From assembly GCF_008326305.1 (NCBI RefSeq), contig NZ_BIXY01000018.1:1-64000 (forward strand): a stretch of DNA of 64,000 nt. Reading direction: 5' to 3'. The notes under the pieces were generated by a model. The model made no database searches and was not told the origin of the DNA. It saw nothing but the letters and a program-made list of their open reading frames with translations. Numbering within the stretch: position 1 is the first letter of the stretch; every line of letters starts with the position of its first letter. Made by a program: the position numbers and the translations under genes. Shown piece after piece: positions 1 to 8,354 of this stretch. The DNA is from Dictyobacter arantiisoli. GTDB taxonomy: Bacteria; Chloroflexota; Ktedonobacteria; Ktedonobacterales; Ktedonobacteraceae.

Positions 1-153
1 AAGAATGCACCACAAGCACTTGCAGCTCTGAACGGAGGGATCTTAGCTCTCATGGATTGGCTTGCTGTTCGTAACGTTGCTTCACAAATGCGGCATTTTT
101 GTGCTCACCCCCAAGAAGCAATTGAATTGCTTCTTGGGAAGCTTTCGCGGTAA
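1..153 (+). CDS. Transposase, C-terminal end (cut by window edge)
   Basis: The frame is open from base 1 to a TAA at 151-153 and gives 50 residues. The tail 'APQALAALNGGILALMDWL...HPQEAIELLLG' resembles the C-terminus of ISAs1/H-repeat-type DDE transposases, where an '...alaaLrnlai.ll...' helix is followed by 'hP.eal.lLg'. This is recognition of a short motif only, so the family is tentative. The N-terminus and catalytic residues lie outside the window, so it is impossible to say whether the gene is intact. It sits just upstream of the selenocysteine tRNA promoter. Confidence 0.5.
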   Translation, partial: KNAPQALAALNGGILALMDWLAVRNVASQMRHFCAHPQEAIELLLGKLSR

Positions 154-193
154 AATGGGTACACCAAAAAGCCCTGACAATCCGCACCCTGGC

Positions 194-222
194 TTGACAA
201 GCCCCCTGAGGCATGGCATGAT
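194..222 (+). promoter_or_regulatory. Probable promoter of selC
   Basis: A TTGACA at 194-199 is followed, 17 bases later, by CATGAT at 217-222. Transcription would start near 229, about 37 bases before the tRNA. The -35 box is consensus and the -10 box is imperfect. Confidence 0.45.
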
Positions 223-265
223 GTTCATCACATACCCATAATTTCCTACTTCACGATCATATTAT

Positions 266-364
266 GGAGGTGTAGAGGCCCCGGTGGGTCTCACCGTCTT
301 CAAAACGGCTGGGGGGTCGCTCTGCGCGGTCCCCGGTGGGTTCGACTCCCATACGCCTCTGCCA
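266..364 (+). tRNA. selC: tRNA-Sec (anticodon TCA)
   Basis: This 99-nt tRNA has the hallmarks of bacterial selenocysteine tRNA. The acceptor stem is 8 bp (266-273 with 353-360, including G-U pairs), followed by discriminator G361 and an encoded CCA (362-364). The D stem is 6 bp (GAGGCC with GGTCTC). The anticodon loop CTTCAAA places TCA in the anticodon. A long GC-rich variable arm follows, and the T arm is TGGG-TTCGACT-CCCA. The anticodon stem has four clear pairs and then an A-C mismatch. Charged by SerRS and converted by SelA, it would read in-frame UGA with SelB. No selA, selB, selD or recognisable selenoprotein gene lies in this window, so the rest of the system must be elsewhere. Confidence 0.93.
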
Positions 365-503
365 TGCATATCAATACACCTCGTCTTTAGCAAAACTCAA
401 GCATCTCTTGCCATTACCGGGAGGAGCTCTGGGATTCCTGGTTTTGCCTTTGCTATAATACGATACAGATGAAAAGGTAACGATCAGGAGCCAAAGATAT
501 CTT

Positions 504-1037
504 ATGGAACACATTACAAAAAACACTAAAAAGCGCTCTTTTATCTCACGCCGCTGGGGTACCATCCTGGGCCTTATTGTGATTGCGATTGCTGTCGTGT
601 CAGTGCTTCTTTCAGGGCCACATGAGGTTGAACACGATTCACTTTTCGCACCGCCTGCAGCAGCGACAATCGTTGTCACAAATCAAGTTGCAGATACGGC
701 GCTTCATCAAACATACGTGTATCAGGATGTCCATCTCTCATTTACCAGAGCGACGCTGGCAAGCAAGTTCTCTGACGACTTTAAATTGCACAGCAAGTAT
801 GTAGTACGTGTCTATCTTGATACAACCAACACTTTGAAGGATGCCATTGGAGTGGATTATGTCTCGTTAACAAGTCTGATTTTGCCCAACGGCACGAAGG
901 TTGGGGGAAAACTGGCCTCGATCAATGCTGCCGTCTATCCAGGAGAGAAACAAAGTGGTTACATCGACTTTCCATTGAACGAGAAAATCGATCTCACCAG
1001 GATCCAAATACAATTCAACAATACTGTGCTAGCCTGA
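504..1037 (+). CDS. Hypothetical membrane-anchored protein
   Basis: This 177-residue protein has a basic N-terminus (KNTKKRSFISRR), then one hydrophobic segment at about residues 18-36 (TILGLIVIAIAVVSVLL). A soluble, probably extracytoplasmic, beta-rich domain follows. That layout suggests a single-pass protein with its C-terminal domain outside. The domain has no Cys and ends '...LTRIQIQFNNTVLA'. It faintly recalls DUF4352-type or immunoglobulin-like cell-envelope domains, but I cannot assign a family. An AGGAG lies 13-14 bases before the ATG. It lies between selC and purU and appears monocistronic. Confidence 0.7.
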   Translation: MEHITKNTKKRSFISRRWGTILGLIVIAIAVVSVLLSGPHEVEHDSLFAPPAAATIVVTNQVADTALHQTYVYQDVHLSFTRATLASKFSDDFKLHSKYVVRVYLDTTNTLKDAIGVDYVSLTSLILPNGTKVGGKLASINAAVYPGEKQSGYIDFPLNEKIDLTRIQIQFNNTVLA

Positions 1038-1045
1038 GGAGTCGC

Positions 1046-1091
1046 GATCCATTTCGGTCGACATAGAGATACATCTCGGCTGAAATGGATC
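1046..1091. repeat. Inverted repeat hairpin, matched again at 2132-2147
   Basis: GATCCATTTCGGTCGA at 1046-1061 faces TCGGCTGAAATGGATC at 1076-1091, an imperfect inverted repeat just after the stop of the 504-1037 gene. The exact reverse complement TCGACCGAAATGGATC recurs at 2132-2147, after purU. It could act as a transcription terminator or be a small dispersed repeat. Confidence 0.5.
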
Positions 1092-1245
1092 AAGGCTCAA
1101 TCGGCATTAAGGCACCCTTCAATAGAGATTGACAGCACCGTAATCACAGCGTAACATAAGCACCTGAAGCATATATTTCCTGGCAGCACAGGGAACAAAA
1201 ACGTATTGATAAGCAGATGAAATTATCAGGTGGGAGGGCCTTACG

Positions 1246-2106
1246 GTGTCAACACACGAAAATACAATCACACTCCTTATATCCTGTCCGGATAAACCAG
1301 GCATTGTCTCCGCTGTTTCCAGTTTTATTCATCAGCATAATGGAAATATTCTCGAATCGGATCAATATTCAACCAACCATGATGACAGTACGTTTTTCAT
1401 GCGCATCAGTTTCGCTGAAGATAGCTTTAAACTGACCCCCTCCGAACTGACAAGCGCCTTTCAACGTGTCGCGGTACAGTTTCAAATGCATTGGAATGTC
1501 AACTACTCGCGTATTCGTAAACGGGTCGGTATCCTGGTATCAAAATACGACCACTGCCTCGTAGACCTGCTCTGGCGCTGGAAAATGGGAGAATTGGAGA
1601 TGGACATCCCTTTTATTATCAGTAACCATCCAGATCTGGAATCCATCGCTAATATGTATACTATTCCCTTTTATCATTTTCCGGTCAAACGCGCTACCCG
1701 CCAGGAAGATGAAAGGCGCATGCTTGACTTTATTGGAGATCAGGTAGATTTCCTCATTCTGGCACGCTACATGCAAATCCTCGAGCAGTTTTTTGTAGAG
1801 GCATTTCCCAGACGCATCATCAACATTCATCACAGTTTCTTACCTGCCTTCATAGGTGCCAGTCCTTACAACCAGGCTTTTCAACGCGGCGTCAAATTGA
1901 TCGGTGCCACCGCGCACTATGTAACAAATAATCTGGATGAGGGACCAATCATCGAGCAGGATGTTATTCACTGCAATCATCGCGATTCCGTCGAGGATCT
2001 CATACGCAAAGGACGTGATGTCGAACGCCGTGTCCTCGCTGAAGCAGTAAGGCTCCATACCAGTAATCGTGTCCTGGTTTATGAAAACAAAACAATTGTA
2101 TTTTAA
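1246..2106 (+). CDS. purU: Formyltetrahydrofolate deformylase
   Basis: PurU hydrolyses 10-formyl-THF to THF and formate, balancing the one-carbon pool and supplying formate for purine synthesis. The 286-residue length is typical. Residues ~7-85 form an ACT domain (TLLISCPDKPGIVSAVSSF). Residues ~92-286 are the formyltransferase fold, with the catalytic Asn193 and adjacent His in INIHHSFLPAF and the catalytic Asp in NLDEGPIIEQDV. The start is GTG at 1246, chosen because GGGAGG lies 8 bases upstream and the ACT domain begins right after it. It is flanked by inverted-repeat hairpins on both sides and is probably a single-gene unit. The function is secure from the family match. Confidence 0.95.
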   Translation: MSTHENTITLLISCPDKPGIVSAVSSFIHQHNGNILESDQYSTNHDDSTFFMRISFAEDSFKLTPSELTSAFQRVAVQFQMHWNVNYSRIRKRVGILVSKYDHCLVDLLWRWKMGELEMDIPFIISNHPDLESIANMYTIPFYHFPVKRATRQEDERRMLDFIGDQVDFLILARYMQILEQFFVEAFPRRIINIHHSFLPAFIGASPYNQAFQRGVKLIGATAHYVTNNLDEGPIIEQDVIHCNHRDSVEDLIRKGRDVERRVLAEAVRLHTSNRVLVYENKTIVF

Positions 2107-2119
2107 TAGAGGTAGTATT

Positions 2120-2160
2120 CACCGCGTAAGCTCGACCGAAATGGATCAGGCAACGCGGTG
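2120..2160 (+). terminator. Hairpin after purU
   Basis: CACCGCGT (2120-2127) pairs perfectly with ACGCGGTG (2153-2160), enclosing the 16-mer that is complementary to the repeat at 1046. No long T tract follows, so termination efficiency is uncertain. Confidence 0.4.
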
Positions 2161-2433
2161 GATAGATCAAAGTTATACGCTCTGTGCAATGCCTTGTATG
2201 GCCTGTGTATTAATTCACAATAGCAGAGCGACATAGTTCACTGCGCGCCTACTCATTCACCTCATATACTGGTGAAGTATGAGAGTTCCTGATGCTATAA
2301 CTTCTGTTTTGCATCTGCTGTATTCTCAAAGCAATATTTTTGGGTACATGTAGCAATCACAACGGGATGATCCGTTACCGTGAAAAATGTCAAAACAGTT
2401 GATTGAGCTATTAATAGCATCAGGAGAATATTT

Positions 2434-2748
2434 ATGTTCGTTACTTTTCCAACCAATACCTTGCTGGTCTGGCTGGCCTGCCATTTCATTGGCGATTTTG
2501 CTTTTCAAAGTGCCTGGATGAGTATGGAGAAGGGAAAGAGTTGGGAAATCAATTTTTATCATTCCGCTACCTATACGGCCACCTTTGTACTGTTTGCTCA
2601 TTCTTCAGTAGCAGCAACGGCAGTGCTATTTGGAACGCATTTTGTGATAGATCCATTAAAAGCACGCTATAAGCTTATTGGTCCCATCTGGATAGATCAA
2701 GCGCTCCATGTGATAACGATTCTACTCATTTTACTCTTGAATCTGTAG
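2434..2748 (+). CDS. DUF3307 family membrane protein
   Basis: This 104-residue, strongly hydrophobic protein has three to four predicted membrane segments. The N-terminal pattern LVWLACHFIGDFAFQSAWMSMEK matches the DUF3307 signature, which has a conserved HxxxDF.xQ near the first helix and a later H-x(3)-D (here HFVIDPLKARY). No biochemical function is known for the family. CAGGAG lies about 7 bases upstream of the ATG. A strong inverted repeat follows the stop, so the gene is a closed unit. The preceding ~270 bases from purU contain no gene I can support. Confidence 0.8.
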   Translation: MFVTFPTNTLLVWLACHFIGDFAFQSAWMSMEKGKSWEINFYHSATYTATFVLFAHSSVAATAVLFGTHFVIDPLKARYKLIGPIWIDQALHVITILLILLLNL

Positions 2749-2758
2749 CATTGTGAAG

Positions 2759-2813
2759 ACAAAACAAGCCTCCAGATCCGCTCAAGGCTGCGAGATTGGA
2801 GACTTGTTTTGTA
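2759..2813. terminator. Intrinsic terminator, probably bidirectional
   Basis: ACAAAACAAG...CTCCA at 2759-2774 is mirrored by TGGAG...CTTGTTTTGT at 2798-2813. The A-rich left arm and T-rich right arm would serve both the DUF3307 gene and the convergent padR gene. Confidence 0.7.
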
Positions 2814-2844
2814 ATATGGCTCTATCTGAGAGTAACAACATACC

Positions 2845-3630
2845 TTATGCTTGTGTTTCCGGTCCTGGAGCACTATCAGGCCCGCCGGTTGCTTTGTCTG
2901 GATTGGGATAGATGAAGTCGGTCAGGTCTTTGTGTGTGCGTTCCAAAATGGAGCGCAGTAGCGCTAATTTGTTGGGATCACGGAACGATGAGCGTCCCGC
3001 AATAGCAAAGAGTCGCGCGACTTCCATGGCCTCTGTACGAATTGCCTGAATCTCTGGCTCATTCCAGAAACGTCCTGGACCCTGATGGCGTTCGCCATGT
3101 CCACGTTCCCAGGGAAATGAGAAATTTTCTTCTTCCTTCTGGCGTTCAGCCAGAAAGGCCTTACCAGCCTCGGTAATACTGTATACTTTTTTGCCTTCAG
3201 CCTCATTGACAGCGACCAGACCACGGTCCTCAAGCAATTGAAGGGTGGGATAGATGGTGCCCGGGCTGGGAACATAAAAGCCACCAGAACGCTCTTCCAG
3301 GGATTTCATCATTTCATAGCCATGCATTGGACGTTCCTGGAGTAATTCCAGCAGGGCATATTTGACATCCCCACGTCCGAAGAAGCGACGACCTCCGCGG
3401 AATGGTCCAGCAGGCTGGCCTTCAGCATCACCAGGGCCAAAAGGGCCAAAGGGACCGAATGGTCCACGTCGCCCACGCATCTCAAAGAAACGCGGCCCAT
3501 GCTCATGATTATGTCCGTGATGGTGGTGTTCGTGATGCTCTCGGCGTAGCCAGGGAGGCGTCCAGCCCGCCCAGTCCTCTGCATCACCCTGATATTGATA
3601 GGCAAAACGTTTATTGAAGTGGTTAAACAT
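2845..3630 (-). CDS. PadR family transcriptional regulator with His-rich N-terminal tail
   Basis: The 261-residue protein carries a winged-helix PadR domain at about residues 88-165 (DVKYALLELLQERPMHGYEMMKSLEE...GTIYPTLQLLEDRGLV). A C-terminal helical region, probably for dimerisation, follows. The first ~85 residues are unusual: nine His between positions 32 and 44 (HHEHHHHGHNHEH), then FGPFGPFGP repeats. A His cluster of this kind could bind a transition metal, but that is inference. PadR proteins usually repress their own gene or a neighbouring transporter. The upstream region has a long perfect inverted repeat inside a consensus-like promoter, which fits autorepression. No obvious target gene sits next to it. 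Confidence 0.88.
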   Translation of the reverse strand: MFNHFNKRFAYQYQGDAEDWAGWTPPWLRREHHEHHHHGHNHEHGPRFFEMRGRRGPFGPFGPFGPGDAEGQPAGPFRGGRRFFGRGDVKYALLELLQERPMHGYEMMKSLEERSGGFYVPSPGTIYPTLQLLEDRGLVAVNEAEGKKVYSITEAGKAFLAERQKEEENFSFPWERGHGERHQGPGRFWNEPEIQAIRTEAMEVARLFAIAGRSSFRDPNKLALLRSILERTHKDLTDFIYPNPDKATGGPDSAPGPETQA

Positions 3631-3659
3631 AAAAACTCAATCCTTCCTATTATCTTATG

Positions 3660-3717
3660 AATACGATATATCGTTATCGCTATCTTTATAGTAACCGATA
3701 TATCGTATTCTTGTCAA
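3660..3717 (-). promoter_or_regulatory. padR promoter with overlapping operator
   Basis: On the minus strand, TTGACA (3717-3712) and TACTAT (3693-3688) are 18 bases apart. AATACGATATATCG at 3660-3673 is the perfect inverse of CGATATATCGTATT at 3696-3709, and each arm contains the palindrome CGATATATCG. One arm fills the -35/-10 spacer and the other lies downstream of the -10, a typical repression layout. Confidence 0.7.
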
Positions 3718-3720
3718 GAG

Positions 3721-4300
3721 TTTAAATGCCCAAAAAAAGAGATCAGTGGTTGTCTCATTAAAATTCATTCTCGCCATTTTAAGGGATTATTACAAAGCTC
3801 CTTTACACTATACTTATACGCACGACCTGGAGAGGCGTTGTTTAACAGCTAAATAGCTATTATGCAAGTACCCATCTTTTACAAGCAAGGAGAAAAGGAA
3901 TAAAGGATGCCAGTGCATCAGTGCCTGCCTGCCAGCGGACAACAAAATTCTGAGGGAAGAAGCGAGCAAATATTTTGAAAGAAGGAGGATCTCTTGAAAA
4001 GCGAAATAAAATCCTGAGGGCAAAGTTGCTTTTGCAAGAGATAGTAACTAAGAACGATTTATCGTATCCAATACACGAAGAATGCTTATCATTCATATTC
4101 ACATGGTTATAGCATTCTTCGTGCTTGCTTCTTGCTTATACATCTTTTTGCGATTCTCATCAAAATACTGCCATCAAGCTTACAAAACGCTGTCATGTTG
4201 ATCTTCATCGATCTCCGATGCTCCCAGGTAATAAATAAGAATGTTGAACAATGATGCTGTGCCCGATGGGCATAAGCAAGGGTGAAAATAAAAAGGAGTA
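3721..4300. other. Intergenic region with one strong hairpin
   Basis: No supported gene is present here. The only clear structure is a perfect 12-bp inverted repeat, CACGAAGAATGC (4074-4085) and GCATTCTTCGTG (4112-4123), followed on the plus strand by a T-rich run. It could be a terminator of an unannotated plus-strand transcript. Short reading frames here lack ribosome sites and recognisable features. Confidence 0.4.
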
Positions 4301-4711
4301 TCAGGCTAACTGACTGTGTTGCCAGCGCTGTGCCAGGATAGCATAGTAACTATGATTGACGAGGGTCCATAACGCCTGAAAGAAAGCAGGGTCCCGATAC
4401 TCTAAGTGCCGTAACAAACTCTGCTGCTTTTCAGTACTGGCAAGGCAGAAATTTCCACCTGCGGACAAGTTCAGTTCAATCAATGCGGTACGAAGTCGTT
4501 TCTCACTCAACATCAGCGTGCTTTTTCGCCCGGTTCTGGGCAGGAGATGCAGTAATAGCTCATCAATTAAATGTAGACTAGACGGAGGAGGAAAATCCTG
4601 GTCAGACGGAATAAGCAGATCAATAATCACGTTTAATTGAGTTCGTTCATCAATACTTAAATCAATTTTCTGTTTGCGGAACGTTGTTGTGAGCCGAAGC
4701 ATATCGCTCAT
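4301..4711 (-). CDS. Hypothetical protein, gluconate 2-dehydrogenase subunit 3-like
   Basis: The protein is 136 residues if translation starts at the ATG at 4711, which has AAGAGGAG 6 bases upstream; a longer start at 4756 has none. The region DLLIPSDQDFPPPSSLHLIDELLLHLLP resembles the 'LIPaD.dfPpA...giidylD' motif of the gluconate 2-dehydrogenase subunit 3 family. The tail 'FFQALWTLVNHSYYAILAQ' recalls its 'F..L...t..gyY' motif. Those proteins accompany a GMC oxidoreductase, but none is adjacent and there is no twin-arginine signal. It may be a lone paralogue with another role. A TTGAAT/TACTAT promoter-like pair lies about 50 bases upstream. Confidence 0.6.
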   Translation of the reverse strand: MSDMLRLTTTFRKQKIDLSIDERTQLNVIIDLLIPSDQDFPPPSSLHLIDELLLHLLPRTGRKSTLMLSEKRLRTALIELNLSAGGNFCLASTEKQQSLLRHLEYRDPAFFQALWTLVNHSYYAILAQRWQHSQLA

Positions 4712-5259
4712 TTGAACTCCTCTTTTGGATATTGGATCGCCGTTTTTACCTCGCATAATAGTATCATATCCTTCATAGGTAATTCAACCGCTGTTCCAAG
4801 AATTATATTTCTTATCATGTGAAGTTTTTTTACTTTTGTTTGCTCATCTAAATCCATATTTAGCTCATCAATTTCATATCTTCTTTAGAGCTATCGAGTA
4901 AGCGGCAAAGCGTGCTGAGGAACCTGAAGAGGACGAATATGTCACGCTTCTTGATTCAAATAAATTCGCTGCTCCACCTCTAAAAAATGCGACATTCTAC
5001 TCTGCTGTGCGCAAACCATCTACGGATACCCCAAAATTATGGATAAAACACATATAATATCTTCACATAAATCCTTATTTATATCTCGATATACATATAT
5101 GGTCTTTTAGTCATATCATGGAGATGATGTTAAAAGCATAATCTTATTCATATAATAGATACGTGAAACCCATGCGCCGTAGTAGAATCAGAACAGAAAG
5201 TGATCGGAGGAAAGGATGAACACAGAAGAATGAATTCAGGTTCACCCTTTTATTTGATG
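4712..5259. other. Intergenic region without a recognised gene
   Basis: This AT-rich stretch lies between the 3' end of the O-antigen-ligase-like gene and the 4711 start. Apart from the promoter-like TTGAAT (about 4785) and TACTAT (4762-4767) on the minus strand, I see no gene, repeat or stable structure. Confidence 0.35.
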
Positions 5260-6993
5260 TTATAGTTGTGTACGTCTGAGCGGTAGGAGATCTTGCCAGG
5301 ACATGCCTATCTGGCTGCGAATAACAAAGATGGTTGCCATTAAAAGCCAGAAACAGAAAGAGAGATCTTGTGCCAAAAAGGAACTATCAACCACTCCTTG
5401 CACCAGAGCGGCCAACAGGGCAGCAGCAGCAGCGATTGCCATCCAGCGCCAGTGTTCACTATCAACAATCTGATGCTTTGCAAGGTAGCGTAGGATAGCC
5501 CCAAAACTCCAGAAGAAGAGAACCAGAAACGCGATAAAGGCAAGCAGGCCAAAGATACCGACACTCACCCAGACATGTAAGAAGATATTATGTGGATGTG
5601 ATAAGTCAGCCTGATCATACATGTGCGTCGTTTTCCCATTGACCTCACCGACTATGTAGTAATGAGGGGCAGCTGGACATGACTGTACCCACGCAAATTG
5701 AGGATCATTGGGTTTATATCGGGTATCATCGGTAGTGTCGCTAACGGTAACATGTGGATCTGCATAATGACAGAGCCAGTTATCTAATCCATAACCCAAC
5801 CAGGGCTGATCATGAATCATAGCAGTCGCACTCTGCCATAAATAGAGACGACGTGTGAGTGTACTAATTCCTTTTTTATCAGCATGTCCATTGATGATAG
5901 TATTCATAACAAAGTTGTTCACTTTATTATGGAAAACACCATAGCCCCCGGCTGCTAAAACAAGCGCAAGCATACTACTCACCAGTAGCACTTTGCGATT
6001 TCGAAACGCCAGGATGACCACAAAAATGACGGCTATTGGAAAGGCAGCGATAACTGATCCACGCGAGTTATTATGCACTAAGGCATAAATAAATGGTATA
6101 CAAAGGAGTAAAACAAACAACCGTACTTTCCATGAGATACGAGCCAATACGATAGCTAAACCTACAGGTAACGTGTAATCGAACAACAGTCCAACACTTG
6201 GATCACTGCCGTAGACAGCATACGTATCCTGAAACAAGTAAAATTGAACAATCGAGAAGAAAGCCACAACTAAACCTGTGGCAAAAAGCGCACCGAGCAG
6301 ACGTCCCAGATCCTGTCGTGTACGGAAACACAGCAAAATCAAGCCAACATAAATGAGAGGATCAAAGATCTCTTCACGAAAGGCGCGTAGCGCGACGTTG
6401 TGCTCGCTGGCAATGACAATCGAAATGAGAGAGACCAACACAAAAAGCAGAATTGGCCAGAAAAAGGGACCGAGCTGCGTCCGTATTTCTGGCAGTGAGC
6501 GCCGATAAGACCATTTGTGCCGGAACATCGCAAGTTGAAGGCAGGCTACCGCAACACAAATCCATAAAACAATCTCAGCTGGACTAAAGCTAGCAGAGCG
6601 GACAACCACTTTCGGCATGAGATAATAAGGAAGCGCCAGTGGGAGTAATCCAAGCGCAAAAGGCAGGCGATACCAACAGACTGCGATAAAAATACAGAGA
6701 AATGGCAGGCCCAGTAATGGATTCCAGGCAGCCAGATTTCCAATAGGATATTTGACACTCTGGTTCCCGATCAAATAAAAGAGGGCCATCGAGAGGATTA
6801 AAAGACATTCAAACAGACGATTACGCCAAAAAAATGAATGAGCCTCTACCGCTTCATGTATATTATGGCTGGGAGGAACAGGTATAGCTCGCTGAGAAGA
6901 AGCAACCCGTCCTTCGGGAATATCAGGTTCATGGCTATTTGCCACTTCTGATGCACTATGGTTCTTTGATAAAGACATGTGTGAATCGCTCAT
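5260..6993 (-). CDS. O-antigen ligase / polymerase-like membrane protein (Wzy_C)
   Basis: This 577-residue integral membrane protein has roughly eleven to thirteen membrane segments between residues ~60 and 570. A large soluble loop (residues ~370-470) holds the signature 'ATAMIHDQPWLGYGLDNW...HPHNIFLHVWVSVGIFGLLAF', typical of the Wzy_C/O-antigen ligase superfamily. Members join or polymerise undecaprenyl-linked glycans on the outer face of the membrane. In a Gram-positive-type Chloroflexota cell the substrate would be a capsule, teichoic or exopolysaccharide chain rather than LPS. No glycosyltransferases or flippase are adjacent, so the substrate is unknown. The first ~45 residues are polar. 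The ATG at 6993 has only a weak ribosome site. Confidence 0.8.
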   Translation of the reverse strand: MSDSHMSLSKNHSASEVANSHEPDIPEGRVASSQRAIPVPPSHNIHEAVEAHSFFWRNRLFECLLILSMALFYLIGNQSVKYPIGNLAAWNPLLGLPFLCIFIAVCWYRLPFALGLLPLALPYYLMPKVVVRSASFSPAEIVLWICVAVACLQLAMFRHKWSYRRSLPEIRTQLGPFFWPILLFVLVSLISIVIASEHNVALRAFREEIFDPLIYVGLILLCFRTRQDLGRLLGALFATGLVVAFFSIVQFYLFQDTYAVYGSDPSVGLLFDYTLPVGLAIVLARISWKVRLFVLLLCIPFIYALVHNNSRGSVIAAFPIAVIFVVILAFRNRKVLLVSSMLALVLAAGGYGVFHNKVNNFVMNTIINGHADKKGISTLTRRLYLWQSATAMIHDQPWLGYGLDNWLCHYADPHVTVSDTTDDTRYKPNDPQFAWVQSCPAAPHYYIVGEVNGKTTHMYDQADLSHPHNIFLHVWVSVGIFGLLAFIAFLVLFFWSFGAILRYLAKHQIVDSEHWRWMAIAAAAALLAALVQGVVDSSFLAQDLSFCFWLLMATIFVIRSQIGMSWQDLLPLRRTQL

Positions 6994-7188
6994 TGTTCCA
7001 TTGTACCAATCCGCACCTCGCTGTGCATTCTTTCAAGATTTCCGGGCGTAAGAATATTTACGGAATCAAGGAGAAAGTATAGCAGAATCATACCTATAGA
7101 GTCCATTGATACTCATATAAATAGGACACGCGTATGGTTGATTATGTCTATACTTTCTATCGAATGCCATTGCTCCTTAAAAGAATCC

Positions 7189-7938
7189 TCACGAGAGGGA
7201 GACCACCCAGAGCTTTGACGCGGCAAGGGCGCTAATCAAAATAACCTGCTCATTGACCAGTAATTTTACCTCTTCTATTCCAGCGGGAACATCTTTTTCA
7301 GTCAAATCATCAGTCACAGGGCTAGTATCTGCTACAGGTCTGGCCTGTGCCAGCATAACAACCTCTGTCCCAGGGGTCAAACCTTTTTCATGCATGTACA
7401 TAATCAAAGCCTCCTCATCCTCCACCACCTCGGATATCAACAAGACTTTTACCCTTGTTCCATTGCCAATTGTTGAAAGTCGTACTGCATGCATGTCCTT
7501 GAGATACGTTCGAGCATTGGAAATCAAACCAGGAATAGGATTGCCATGAGGACAGGTTGTTGGATTGTTGAGGTTACTCGTGACGCGCGCTTCAACTGCG
7601 CCAGAAATGAAATGCTCTAAGCGGCAGGCTTCTTCATGTACCTCATGCCATTGCATACCTAACATATCCACCAGGAAACGTTCGGTTAAACGATGGCGAC
7701 GTAATACCGCCTCAGCAGCCTGGTAGCCTGCTTCGGTTAATGTGACATGGCGCTTACTATTCATTTCAATATAACCGCCCTTCACCAGACGTTTTAACAT
7801 CTCAGTGACGGTAGGAGCGGAGACTTGAAAGCGTTCTGCCAGACGCGCCCCAATCACCACCTCATCCTCCATGCTCATATTGTAAATTGTTTCCAGGTAT
7901 TCTTCAACGGTTGCACTCAGCAGCTCATCTGTTTTCAT
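7189..7938 (-). CDS. DtxR/MntR family metal-dependent repressor
   Basis: The protein is 249 residues from the ATG at 7938 (AGGAC 9 bases upstream); an ATG at 7968 adds ten residues but lacks a ribosome site. Residues ~1-60 are the winged HTH (EEYLETIYNMSME...RFQVSAPTVTEMLKRL). Residues ~65-135 are the dimerisation/metal domain, with the characteristic 'LTERFLVDMLGMQWHEVHEEACRLEHFIS' bearing Cys/His/Glu ligands and 'CPHGNPIPG'. The remainder is a FeoA/SH3-like domain. It would repress iron or manganese uptake genes when metal is bound. No metal transporter adjoins it, so its targets are elsewhere. The family assignment is firm; iron versus manganese is not decided. Confidence 0.9.
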   Translation of the reverse strand: MKTDELLSATVEEYLETIYNMSMEDEVVIGARLAERFQVSAPTVTEMLKRLVKGGYIEMNSKRHVTLTEAGYQAAEAVLRRHRLTERFLVDMLGMQWHEVHEEACRLEHFISGAVEARVTSNLNNPTTCPHGNPIPGLISNARTYLKDMHAVRLSTIGNGTRVKVLLISEVVEDEEALIMYMHEKGLTPGTEVVMLAQARPVADTSPVTDDLTEKDVPAGIEEVKLLVNEQVILISALAASKLWVVSLS

Positions 7939-8354
7939 AACATGTGTCCTGTTTTCTTCGACTATCATAATGAGTACTCAGACATATACGGAGAGGAAAA
8001 TAAAAAATCAGGAGGGGAGAGGATTACATGTCCATTTCCTTTCCGCCATTAGTGTATCATGTGACGCCACTACCCAACAATCACAGGCACCACCAACAAA
8101 ACTAGCGGCTATTCAGCTCAGCTAATATTCAAAGAGAACACAATGGAGTTAAAGATAATTCTACTATGAGTGTAGCATTGTTTGTAACCAGGATCTTATA
8201 TCTGGTACAGACAACGCATCATGAATAGCAAAAAACATCTTTATACGTACAGTGCTATTTCCATTTTAATAACATGAATAATCTACAAAAAAAACTCATG
8301 CATTCGTGTTTAACAATTGGAGCGGGGACTATAGTGGATGGGAAAGGAGAACTC

